The notes under the pieces are model-generated. The model was not told where the DNA came from and did no database searches. It worked only from the letters and a program-made list of their open reading frames with translations. Positions 33,137 through 44,254 of a stretch of DNA of 64,000 bases are shown piece after piece. The translations under genes were made by a program, and so were the position numbers. Numbering within the stretch: the stretch's first letter is position 1; the number at the start of each line of letters is the position of its first letter. The stretch covers positions 49,281,043-49,345,042 of the forward strand of contig NC_057926.1 in the NCBI RefSeq assembly GCF_018873765.1, written 5' to 3'. Origin of the DNA: Telopea speciosissima. Its lineage: Eukaryota; Streptophyta; Magnoliopsida; Proteales; Proteaceae.

Positions 33137-33300
33137 AGTATGGGGAAAAGAACGCCACTGGTCGTGGTCGTGTGTGGCGTGCGGCTACTGCACTTAGACA
33201 TCAGGCCGTGTGAAATGACCGCCGTGTCCTATTGCGAAGGGCGGAAATCCCTGAGCATGCAGCGGTCATGTAACGCAGCCCTGTGTCTATTCTCCATTTC
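33137..33300. mobile_element. MITE related to 22260-22424
   Basis: Begins ggggaaaagaacgccactgg and is GC-rich against its flanks. It shares aaatgaccgc and cagccctgtgt-type blocks with the 22260 element and with fragments near 21470 and 63440. Confidence 0.5.
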
Positions 33301-34042
33301 ATAAGCAACTGATAGTGATTCTGGTGGAGGGACTAATGTACCAGTGTGTCAGCTTTGGACCATCAAAAGATCCAGCATCAACTGAGGGAGACTTGGGTTT
33401 TATTTGGGATTTTGTAGCCCTAGATTTCATTTCCTTTTGGTTGTTTCTTGAACGTGTAAGGTCCAACTCCTTCGGGGCTTTAGATAATAAAGGTAGATTA
33501 CCCCCAAAAAAAAAAGGTTGAGATCATAATCTAAATCTTTTATAAATCAGTCTCTATTTATAATTTTTTTTTTTACGAAAAAAGGTAAATAGATTATTTT
33601 CTATTCATAACGTCATGCTCATTGATTTGTGACAATTTCTTTTACAACTGGAAATCTTCTCACTAATATTGAAATCATTGGATAATCAATTCACCTTCTC
33701 ATAACTTCATATTCAATAATTTTTTTATCGATTTCATTTGGTTTAATTTTTGTCTTAGATATCGATCGGGTCGGTGAAGTCTGGTTCAGCCGGTCTGTTA
33801 TACCTAGTCCAAAACCAATCAGATTAGGATTAGTTTGATTTGGTTTGGTTTGGATTTTTTTCTTCCAGTAGATTTTGATTAGTTTTATGAATGTGGGATA
33901 GGTTTTGACACCCTTAGGATGAAGCATTATATTGGAGGGGTAAGAGGGTCATTTAAAAGGGGGAAGAAGAGAGATAGACATAGAGCGCGTTAGCTTATGG
34001 TACACCAACGGTGTGCCATCTTGTCCGAAGCCAAACATCAAC
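33301..34042. other. Intergenic, nothing recognised
   Basis: No gene. Short A/T runs at 33502-33512 and 33560-33575. Confidence 0.4.
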
Positions 34043-34597
34043 TAGGGTTGCAACAGGGTTGAGTTGAGTAGGGCTTTAAAGAACCCTAGCCCAACCCTAA
34101 GTATCCTTAGCTGGGCCCAGGCTCGACCCGACCTTGACTAAGGTCTAAAAAATCCAACCCTAACCCGCTCTCAGGGTTGGGCTGGGCTGACCCTGATTGA
34201 CCCTGATCATGGGGAGGGGGAAGGAAATGCATTGATTGGAATGGGCCGGAGAGAAAATGATCAATTTTATGTAAAATAACATTAATAAAATATAGGGAAT
34301 TATATCACTTATTGTCTTCATATATAATATATTATATAACACAATGTGGGTGATGTTTAAAGTTTATATTATATCAATTTATATTTTATAGTATTAACTT
34401 AAAACAGGGTCGGGCCTAGTCAGGCGGGGCTAGGCTTAGCTTAAGGTCTCAACCTTGACCCGACTCAACTCTGACTCAGGCCCAGAAATTTTCAGCCGTG
34501 ACCCTCTCTCAAGGTCAAATATCTCAGCCCAGGTCCTGTTTGGGCTCAGAATGGGCCAAGACGGGTTTGGACCAACAGGGCCAAATTTACACCCCTA
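34043..34597. mobile_element. TIR element with TAGGG...CCCTA ends, 555 bp
   Basis: Begins tagggttgcaacagggtt and ends caaatttacacccctag, so the termini tagggttg/cacccct(a) are inverted. The interior is rich in caaccct/agggttgg and gcccag motifs. A truncated relative starts at 53148 (tagggttgcaacagggtcga). Confidence 0.6.
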
Positions 34598-35078
34598 GAC
34601 AACCTACCCTAAGTGGGTTGAACGTTTTGGTCATTGTCCTTCTCAATGACGCGGCATGAGGGGAAGACACTTAACAACAATATCCTGAAGACACACTAAC
34701 GAGCCAATTCCTTCTTCGTCGGTGCTACTCTTTCCCATTTGCTGCCATTAAAGTATGAGAGGTAGCATTAACTTTTGCAGTATCGGTCTGATTTGGAAAA
34801 TGACCATTGATTGAACAAAGACCACTCAATCGATCCCAACATTATCTCTGCTTCGGTTCTCTCTTTATGTAAAGATTGCAGGTGGACCCCCTAAGATGGA
34901 TCCAAAAAGACTCTTGGACAAATCCCCTGAATCGGAAGAAATCTTCCCTCGGAGTCTCTGTATTCATCTTTAATTTACTGTTCATAGCCTATCTTTGCTT
35001 TTCTAAATGCTCAAGCTTTACATTGTAATTTCACATTATGTAACAAGCTTTTCCCCTTTCCCCATCTTTTCCCCCTTA
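34598..35078. other. Defensin 3 upstream region
   Basis: 5' flank of defensin 3; no element recognised apart from the TATA box. Confidence 0.4.
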
Positions 35079-35085
35079 TTATAAA
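35079..35085 (+). promoter_or_regulatory. TATA box of defensin 3
   Basis: ttataaa, 53 bases before the ATG at 35138. Confidence 0.6.
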
Positions 35086-35137
35086 GAGAGGGTGACATGG
35101 GTTGGAGTGATCAAGTGTTGTTTGGGTAGCTAGCAAT

Positions 35138-35442
35138 ATGGGTTACATGAAGATGGCTTGTGTTCTCTTCTTCGTTTTCCTCTTCATTGCTGCTGGTTTG
35201 CAAATCTGAAACTTCTTTAATTTCTCTCATATCCATTGATATCTTCATATCCACTTAACTCTCTCTTTCTTGCAGGAGAAATGGAGATGGCAGAGGCGAG
35301 GACATGCGAGTCAGCGAGCACTAGGTTCAATGGGGTGTGTGTGAGGAGCAGCAACTGTGCATCCATTTGCCAAGGCGAGGGATTCCCGGATGGCAAATGC
35401 CAGGGGGTTCGCCGCCGGTGCATGTGCCACAGGCCTTGTTGA
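35138..35442 (+). CDS. Plant defensin 3 (2 exons, 74 aa)
   Basis: Exon 1 35138-35195 ([19 protein letters not shown]), intron 35196-35275 (80 bp, gt...ttgcag), exon 2 35276-35442; phase-1 junction as in the other two. After the signal peptide comes EMEMAEAR, then a mature part with all eight cysteines (TCES, GVCVR, NCASIC, GKCQG, RCMC, RPC) and the gamma-core [12 protein letters not shown]. Sequence between cysteines differs from defensins 1 and 2 (for example ASTRFNGVC), so it is an older duplicate. Expected to be a secreted antimicrobial peptide; intact by inspection. Coding sequence is GC-richer than its surroundings. Confidence 0.93.
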
Positions 35443-35828
35443 CTGAATCATCCCAAACTTAACCAGCCGTCTTAGCCTCTAGTGTTATCCTCTTTGGGGG
35501 CTCTTTTGCCTCTCTGTTATGTGCCTAGTTTTGTTTTTTGAATGAATATGTGCCTAGTTGTTGTTATGAAAAATAGAGATGTAAGAATTGATTATTGTAT
35601 TGGAGAGATGCTTCTGATCTCACTCCGTCCAGGACTTACTTCTTTTGGTGTACTTCACTTATGATAGGAAAAATAAAGGAGACGCGTTGGTTTTGTTTTC
35701 CTTTTTTTTTTTTTCCACCCCTCACTCCTACATATATTTATCATTTTGTCCCCAAACATGGCACCATGGCATCTTTTATCGTGTGAGCATGAGTGTTATG
35801 GTAACACAAATCTTTATTTTGTAATTAA

Positions 35829-37035
35829 GGGTCTTTTTGGTATCATTTTTCATTTTTTATTTTTCAAGTGTTTGGTATCATTTTTGTAATTTGTTTTTAT
35901 TTAAAATAAATGAATACACTCCTAAAATCATAGTAAAAAATGTTTTTCTTTCATTTTTTGGGTAGTTTAATGAGCATGGGCATCATTTGTTTTTATTATT
36001 AGAAAGACATGCTCTCGCAACCTCTTTTCTTTTATTTCTTCTACCTACAAAGTTATGCGACCTCCCTCTCTTGTCTTCGCTGTTCTCCATCTCCTCTCCC
36101 TTTTGATTAATTAGGTTCTTGGAGGCGAATCAGAAGTGTAAGTGTTGTTGATCAAATTCAATCCATTTTTGAGTTGGGTTATTTACCATGTCATGGATCT
36201 CCTGAGAATAGTCAGGAAGGCTTTATTTGGTTGCAAGGGGAATTAAAAGGGAGGGAAATGAAAATTATAAATTTTATTAAGAAACTTTTGTAATTATTAT
36301 CCCATGTGATTATATCATTTATTCCAAATCATTCTATATTTGGTTATTAAATTTCATTTTACTTTGCATCTAATTCTCCTTTTGGTTTAAAAAGTAAAAT
36401 AAAAATTACATGTAAAATGTTTCTTACTAAATATGCTATGAAATTTAAGTAGTTATACAATCACATGGGGTAATTATCATAAAAGTTTTTTTTAAAGGTT
36501 TAAAATTTCCTAAAGTGTGCTCTGATTTTCTTCCCCACATAGCATCATCATCTTTATTCAATCACTTTCATCAATAGTCATATTTCTTCCATCCTTTTTG
36601 TAATCTCTCACCTCCAATTCCCACTTTCTTGCTTTTCCCTCTCTTTTCCTTCTTTTTAGGTTTATCTTCTTGTCATCATCCACCAATCTTTATGCCCATC
36701 CATCCCTTACAGTTTAGAGTTGATTTGAGATTGAAGATGGGTGACGGGAGAATTTCTTCACCTACCACTAAAATATATATAGACTTTTGACCATTTTCCC
36801 AAAAAAACACCTAATTTCAATACTGAATTTCCATGACTTGGGCCCATTTGTTCAAAATGTTATAAAAATTATTTACATATAGGTAGTTACCAAACTTATT
36901 TTTCATTCTACAATCTATTGTGTTTAATAGTTATCAAACAGTTTTTTATTTTTTTTTATCAAAATGATTTTCAATTAATGAATTTTTTTTTAAATGGGTC
37001 AAAAAACAAATTGAAAAATGACACCAAAAAGACCC
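35829..37035. mobile_element. Tourist/Harbinger-like element, 1207 bp, TAA duplication
   Basis: Terminal inverted repeats gggtctttttggtatcattt (left) and aaatgacaccaaaaagaccc (right), with TAA on both sides (35826-35828, 37036-37038), the target duplication of PIF/Harbinger-Tourist elements. No transposase is recognised inside, so it is non-autonomous. It starts about 390 bp after defensin 3 and contains a second fold-back element (36281-36490). Confidence 0.82.
36281..36490. mobile_element. Nested fold-back MITE
   Basis: gaaacttttgtaattattat/cccatgtgattata on the left is inverted at the right (tacaatcacatggggtaatt/atcataaaagttt). Lies wholly inside the 35829-37035 element, so it inserted later or is part of its structure. 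Confidence 0.7.
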
Positions 37036-37038
37036 TAA

Positions 37039-40000
37039 AATTCCTTCCATCGATAGAGAACAGTTCACCCACCATCTTAGGATTCACAAACCCTTCTTAG
37101 GGTTTTATTATGTTTCAAATTATACTCCCGAAACCCATTCCCACCCTCTCCTGCCCCGTGGTGAATGGGTAAAACTCGATCTTTCGTTTAATTTGATTAA
37201 ACAATACATTTGATGGGTAATTTGATAAACTGAAATCCATTTTTAGGTAATATGGTAATTTTCTCAAAAATGCTATCTCATGTTGATAGTTAGCCAGATG
37301 CCCAGATCATGCACAAATCCCTGACTTCCTCCATTACTAACCATGTAGATTACAGGCACCATCTTAAGATTTCAACCTCAGCTCATAAAGAAATCAGTAG
37401 AGTCGAGGTGTAATTACTTTTGAGATAAAAATGAAGGGACAAAAATCTGAGCTCCCAAGAGGCATATGTTGAGATGTCAAGTTTTAGGGCTTACAGAATT
37501 TGTCAATGGCCAAATATAGCATTTGGGAATTTAAAGTATAAAGAGGTTTTTACATGGGAAGGATATAGGGTTGAATTTGAAGCTAAAATTTAACAAATAA
37601 TAATTCAGATATTTTTTAAATATGTAAGGTTAGAATTGCAACATAACATAGTCAGTCGTGTAGATAAGATCTACCCAAAAAAAATAACAATAATAAATAA
37701 ATAAATAAAGTCGTGTAGACAAGGAAAAGCAAATAGCAGTAAACTATTCATGATAATGCCAAACAAAGAACAACAGTGAGAGGATTTCCATCAAGCTAGA
37801 ATCCAGAACCCCTTTTGTCGTGCTGTGAATAATGGCTCAATAGTAGTTCATTTGAGATTCAAATTCAATGAACATGTTATACACATCATCATCTTTCTAT
37901 GATCAAATATTTGACTAGTCTCACATCTCCATGTGTTCTAGTAGAACTTTAAAATTAAATTAAAAAAAAACTCAATAGGAGCTTTTGAAAAATCAAAGAA
38001 GCCTACTTATGGTAGGACAAGTTGCTAAATTTGATTTGTCTATCCAAGGGGATTGAAACTATCCAGTTTCATGTCTAATAAACCATTAGTCTACGTCATG
38101 GTTTGAGAAATTGGTATCAGATTGGTCGATTCATATTGGCATCGGTAGAGGCCGATATTGATTCTTGACTGATCCTATACATGGGATCAATACGAACCAT
38201 GGGTAACAATGAAAAAAAAAAAAATCAATTTTTGAAGATCGAAAAGTAAAGGTAGATCTATCCGATCTACACTGAAATGGACTGACCCGAATTGGTATCG
38301 GATCAATATCAACCGATACTGATTTCTATATACCTAATCTACAAAACTGAAAACCATACTTACTCAAATCATGATGGGTTCGTAAATTTTAACATGTTTT
38401 TGTTTTTTTAAAAGGAAGGAATACCTTATCTCATGACTATTTAATCACTGCAACAAAGATGAAATCTTACCGACATCGTGATCTCATCTCATCCGATAAG
38501 CAAAATTATGATCCACCTCGTCTGAAAGCAATCTCGAACACCACTCATCCTTTTGTGTCCTCTTTATGTTTGAGGAAATTCGTGAGTGGCACGCAAATGA
38601 AGTGCTCTACACTGTTGGTGAACCACTAAACACAAGACCTGTAGATATAAAAGTCATCAACTTTATCGTTATTTGGTTTCTGATGGTAAGTAAAGAATAA
38701 TTGGGGGAGCCACATGTAACTTGTGGTGTATTCTTCAATTGTTTTCACAAGTTTAAGTTTAAATCATTCTCTGGGTTCTGTTGGTGTTCTCTTTTGTCAG
38801 TTGCCAACATTTTTTTTTTCTGTCACTGGCGTTCTCTCGTTTTCTTCTTTGTTTAACGGAAGTTTTAACAAGTAATATTTCCACTTATTCATCATAAGAG
38901 GAGACCCCTTCGAGTTGGATGGTTTGGTCATTTTTGGGGCATCAGTTTCAACCTAAACTAGTGTTGGGATTCCACATGGAAAGCGAAAGTAGTAATTTCA
39001 CATTGGATGTAAATAACCGAATGTATAATGATTCATAGGTATTTAGACATCCACTTTTCAAGGAAAAATTCTATACAAGTTCCTAACAAGTGGTATTAGA
39101 TCCAAAGTTATGGCTCCAACCAAAGTGGGAAAATGGACTTGCCTCAAAACTACAAAATATCATTTTATGCTAACAAAATTTTATAGTATTTTTATAATAA
39201 AATGTGATCAGCATTCCATTAAGGGTAAGGCTTTTATATTGTGACCCATAAGCACCAAAAATGAAAAAGGACACAAAAAAAAACAAAGGCTGAGGCAATC
39301 ATCTTCCATACGAAACACAATTGTTAGCAGCATTCCATTAAATGAGAGGATGGAATTTTCAATCCTTCTAATCTCCCAACCCCCACAAAGATGGAGAAGT
39401 TATAGTGTAGTACTCGGTATAATATCTTGTTGAGGGGTCGGATCTCTTGTATTCTGTCACTTGCATAAATGGACGGATTCCAAAAGGTTATTAAGAGGCC
39501 CAAGGCTTGAGGCCCGGATTTTTTGGGTTATATGGGTAATTTTATAAATTTCATGTATACTGTTTCACTATATATTTGTAGCAAAAGTTCTTTCTCTATA
39601 TGCAATCTAAGAGAGGTGTGATGGCGAGAGATTATAACCATATTGTCCCTAAATAGTGACGCACATCTCATCTCACCGTGGAAATAGACAATCTTGTTGA
39701 ACAACGTAAATCATTACGTGCAATTGTATGATTATTTATTAGAACAAACACCAAACAAAACACGAGCAAAAGTGAAAAATAAAGCAAGATGACATGGAGA
39801 TTTAACGTGGTTCACACACCAGTATGGTGTGCTACGTCATGGGCAAAGCTGAAGATGTTTCGCTATGTAAATCGAAGAAACTTACAATGGACATTTCATA
39901 AGAACACCAAAAAATAGTGTTGCTTCTCTCTCCCAGAATCCCTAAATCGAAAACCCCAAATTTCACTGTCTTTACAACAAAGCGGATAAAGAATATAAAT

Positions 40001-40610
40001 ACTCTTTCATCAATCGGGTCGAACCGTACCAAGGGGGCTTAACCCCGCACCTCCAACGAGATCAGTGATGCCTAAACCCTCCGTTATCATCATAGATCTT
40101 AGAAAAAGTTCCATTCGAATCGCCACCAAAAATATCAAAGCAGATCATTCTTCAAAACGGAAACAAGAATTCGAGAAATCCATAACTTTATTATTTACGA
40201 TTTCCATTCTTTTCATCAATTTTTATTCTCGTTTGCCTATAAACTTATCTTTCCTTTCCATTTTCAAGGATAGGAGTTCTAAGTAACACAAATGGAAGTG
40301 ATCTAACACGTCAAGCAGCACTCTCCCTGGCAAAAATTAAGGTTTGAGACTATAGAGCTGACAACGCAATCGCCATGTGTTGCCCACAAAATTATAACCT
40401 CCGAAGTCCAAATAATGTGGGACAAACCCCCATACCTTCTGTCGCCAATCCTTTAAACCTCAACCACCGAACCCTCTTATGTGTCATGAGTTTCATAACC
40501 CTATATGTGGAGCCCACCATTGCCAACAACTCAGCATTTTTTGCCAAGTGTACAACAAATTCTTTAGAATAACAGCTTCTCCCATTTTCTCATATTGTCC
40601 ATTTCCTTCC
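37039..40610. other. Intergenic, dispersed-repeat remnants
   Basis: No gene. 38100-38335 carries the ggtatcgg/ccgatact repeat also seen at 16691-16925. 39780-39900 (gagatttaacgtggttcaca) resembles a common plant transposon segment but is too short to place. 40611-40620 is a TATA-like tataaata just before the OCT gene. Confidence 0.4.
38100..38335. repeat. Dispersed cgatacc/ggtatcg repeat, second copy
   Basis: Shares ggtatcagattggtcgatt and tcaaccgatactgat end motifs and a poly-A/T centre with 16691-16925. Confidence 0.45.
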
Positions 40611-40670
40611 TCTTATAAATAGTTTCCATTGAAATAGGGTTCAGTACTACTCTTTTTTGAAGCTACTCTA

Positions 40671-43244
40671 ATGGATGAATTGCAGGAACTGGTAACCCAT
40701 GACAACCACGTAGGAAGAGAAGCCACCGATCCGGCAGCAACAGCGACGAAGACGTCGAAGCTAGAGTTAACGGTCGACGACGTGATCGAAGAATACGTCG
40801 GGTCGATCGGGTTTTCGCAACTCATACATGTCTTCTTGGTGTCCTTCGCATGGATTTTTGATTCACAGAACACCTTGGTTACTATCTTCAGTGACGCGCA
40901 GCCGTCATGGACATGCAAGGGTGGCGGGTCATGGTGCAATCCGGGTTCGACCGGGTCGGTCTGCAATATCGAACCTGGGTATTGGGAGTGGATCGGAGGC
41001 AACATTAGCTCGACGATAGCTGAGTGGGGACTCGTCTGCGATCAGAAGTTCCTTGCTGGCATACCCGCGTCCTTGGTCTTCCTTGGTTCGATCTTGGGTA
41101 CGTTTGTTTTCAATGGAATTATAGGCTGAAGTGGAGGGTATTTTCGTCATCTTCTCAACCCAAGCTGAAATCACCCGGCTGGACCAGTTTTTGGGCCAGG
41201 CATGTAGTGGCACGTTGGCAACTTGTGGACCGGCCCAGAAACTAGTCAAAGAAGTGGGCTAATTCCAATACACCAACTTGATTTTGAACCGGGTATTTTC
41301 ATGTCTGGGCCTTGAGTAACCACCACCACCACAAACAGAGCCCAAAAGAAGTAGCACTGTAGTGGCACCAAAACCTTCCTGAACCAAATTGAAGGCAGAA
41401 GAGAGAGATTAAGAAGCAGCACCCAGGCTTTTCTAAGCCAAATTAAATGATGTTTTCCTGTAGAGTTATGAAAAACCAATCAAGTATCAAGTTGATTTAA
41501 GCCAGATTTGATATGATTTATATTTCAATTTAGGATTGATTTCATAAAATAGTCAATAGATTTTTGGTGGAATTGTTTTGTTTGCTTCAATCTGAAATAT
41601 TTCAAAAATAAGAAATCTGTTTGGTAGTTCAAAATTTTGAGAATAAAATCTCTATATATTTTTGGGAAGGGTGCTGGGGGCGGAGATGATGGCGGAGGTG
41701 GGCCGAGAAGGGGCGGTGGTCGCGGGGTTGTGATAGCATGGTGGTGGTGAAGGGTGGTGTTTTATTTTTAATATGAAGTCACTACTTTTCCCATCAAATT
41801 AATCATGTTTTCATAAAAGAACAAGAGTGAAATCAATTTCAATTTCAAAATTGAAACAACTCCTCAGTCATTTCAGAATTTTAGAATTTCTATTTCAATG
41901 AAATAAGGTCCAAAAATCAAACCAAACATTTTCTGAAATAGAAATCACCCCATGAAAATGAATAGAAATCATACCAAATCAGGCTTTAAGTAGGGTTGAT
42001 ATTGTCTCTATCTTGTACTGAACTTTTGGTGATTTCTCCATGTAGGATCTGCTGCTTATGGCTGCCTGGCAGACTCATATATAGGAAGGAAGAAAGCAGT
42101 GCTTCTATCATGCCTCTTAACATCCATAACTGCATTCCTCACATCCTTTTCTCCTAATGTTTGGATCTATTCCCTCCTTCGATTCTCAAATGGGTTTGCT
42201 CGGTCCGGCATTGGAATTTGCTGCCTTGTCCTCTCCACAGAAGTTGTAGGCCGAAAATGGCGAGGCCAAGTTGGTCAATTTGGCTTCTTATTCTTCACTG
42301 CAGGCTTCCTTTCACTTCCCTTGATTGCCTACCCAAACAGAACCTCTTGGAGAAACATCTACAAGATCATTTCCCTTTTCCCCTTTCTCTACTCTATTTT
42401 GATCCTTCCTTTTGTGTCTGAATCACCTCGTTGGCTCATTGTTAGAGGAAGAAACAAGGAAGCTATGCAAATCTTAAATAGGTTGGCAAGACTGAATGGG
42501 AAGAAACTTCCACAGAATTTAGCCATCTCACACTCATCCACCAACCTGAATGAATCTGTTTCAACCAAGAGCTTGTGGTCTACAAGATGGGCTGCTAGAA
42601 GGATGCTCACAGTTATGATTGCTGGTTTTGGAATTGGGTTTGTATACTATGGCCTCCAACTAAACGTCGAGAACTTGAATTTTGATCTCCACTTCACGGT
42701 CGCAGTAAATGCCCTTATGGAAATTCCGGCAGTGTTCATTGGTAGTATGCTACTGAGCTTCACAGACCGCCGTCTTCTCACCTCATCATCAGCTTATATC
42801 GCTGGAGCGTCGTGCATCCTCTGTATCTTCTTCTCTAGGAAGAACACTGGCAAAAAGGAACAAGTGGAGGGTGAAGCTAAAAATAGCTGGCCTCAGTTAA
42901 CCATGGAAGCAATTGGATTCATGGCAGCTTCAACAGCCTTTGATGTACTATACATTTACTGTGTTGAGCTGTTCCCTACAAATGTCAGGAACTTCGCTGT
43001 ATCAATGTTGCGACAAGCACTGATGCTGGGAGCATCAATTGCACCACTTCTGGTAGTGTTAGGCCGTTTGAGCCCATCACTCTCTTTCCTGGCATTTGGA
43101 GCCCTTGCTATATTCAGTGGGCTTGTGACGATATGGTTTCCTGAGACTAGGAATGCCCCTCTTTATGAGACATTGGAGCAGCAAGAGGAGGAAGAAAAGC
43201 TATCTTCATTCTCCAATTCAGAGGTAGAACTAGGAAAGCATTGA
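40671..43244 (+). CDS. Organic cation/carnitine transporter (OCT), 541 aa
   Basis: Exon 1 40671-41097, intron 41098-42045, exon 2 42046-43244. The junction falls in Gly143 and restores [19 protein letters not shown]. Major facilitator family, OCT subgroup: a cytosolic N-terminus, first membrane helix ([13 protein letters not shown], about 53-65), a large extracellular loop with several cysteines ([20 protein letters not shown]), the MFS motif [10 protein letters not shown] (150-159), the mid-protein ESPRW (268-272) followed by a long cytosolic loop, and PETRN (508-512) after the last helix. Length and motifs are complete, with no stops. Expected in the plasma membrane or tonoplast, moving organic cations such as carnitine or polyamine-like compounds; substrate cannot be read from sequence. 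The intron holds a 484-bp MITE. Convergent with the polyamine oxidase. Confidence 0.92.
41501..41984. mobile_element. MITE in the OCT intron
   Basis: Inverted ends gccagatttgatatgattta and gaaatcataccaaatcaggc; a direct tttaa flanks both sides (41496-41500, 41985-41989). Internal sequence is AT-rich except for a gtggtggt-type GC-rich patch near 41680-41760. 484 bp, no coding capacity. Confidence 0.7.
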
Positions 43245-43369
43245 AGAAGATTTTTCGGTCGTGGTGTCCCGTCCTTTTGGTAGAATCCATGTAAACAACC
43301 ATCAACTGTGACATATTTACCTTCTGTAAGTTTTCTGCAACAGTATCAAATATCAGCAATCTTCACTGT

Positions 43370-43835
43370 GAATCACCCTAGTTGATGTTTTATCATCTTT
43401 AAGTTTTCTCCTTCTGTATCAAAATGAATCTTCCTTGTTAATCACCCTAGTTAACAATCTCGATCAGAAACATTTGTTTTCAGTCAGAACAAAATTCCAG
43501 ACCATCCCTGTCAAAGGATTCAAGTGCCAGCTCTTGTGAGATACTGAGACCCACTAATCTGCTGAAGGGCACAAGCATTACAAATAAAAATCACCCTAGT
43601 TAATGTTTTATCATCTTTAAATTTTCTTCTTCTGTATTAAAATATCAACAACCTTCATTGTCAATCATCCTAATTAACAAGTTTGATTGGAAACAGTGGT
43701 GTTCAGTCAGCAAAATTTTTTCCAGACCTTCCAGCCACTACTACTACCAAGGATACAAGTGCCAGTTCTTGTGAGATACTGAGACCTACTATTCTGTAAT
43801 GCTCACCTTAAGGTTATAAGCATTACAAACATGAA
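43370..43835. repeat. Diverged tandem duplication of about 220 bp
   Basis: Two units (about 43370-43590 and 43591-43835) share atcaccctagtt(g/a)atgttt, ttttatcatctttaa, ttcagtcag, caagtgccag and cttgtgagatactgagacc in order. It lies between the 3' ends of OCT and the polyamine oxidase. Confidence 0.8.
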
Positions 43836-44254
43836 TCGGTATTAAATGTTATAAAACATAGAAGTGAGCTAGAAATGGAGTTATTGGTACCATAGAAGAG
43901 CCAGACTTTAGACAAAACTCAGGAACTTTTTGGATTGGTCCTGTGTCAAGGTTCATGGTCATCACAATCGTATGGTCAGGTAACAGAAATATTCCCTCAT
44001 TTTTTTTTAGGGGGGATCTTTCAGAAAAAGGACAGTTCTAAATTTAAGAGGGAGGGGGGGGGGGGGACAAAGGATGGATTAGCCTTAAGAAATTGGGCAG
44101 AAATTGTCCTTGAATTTTCATATGCGTATTTGATATAGACATCTGGTTGAACAATCAGTGTATTTATCCATGTATAAATCAATAATGAGAGATAGCTGCA
44201 ATTATTCTCAATGCTATCAACAAAAACATGGTTTATTAGGATATTATATGGAGC

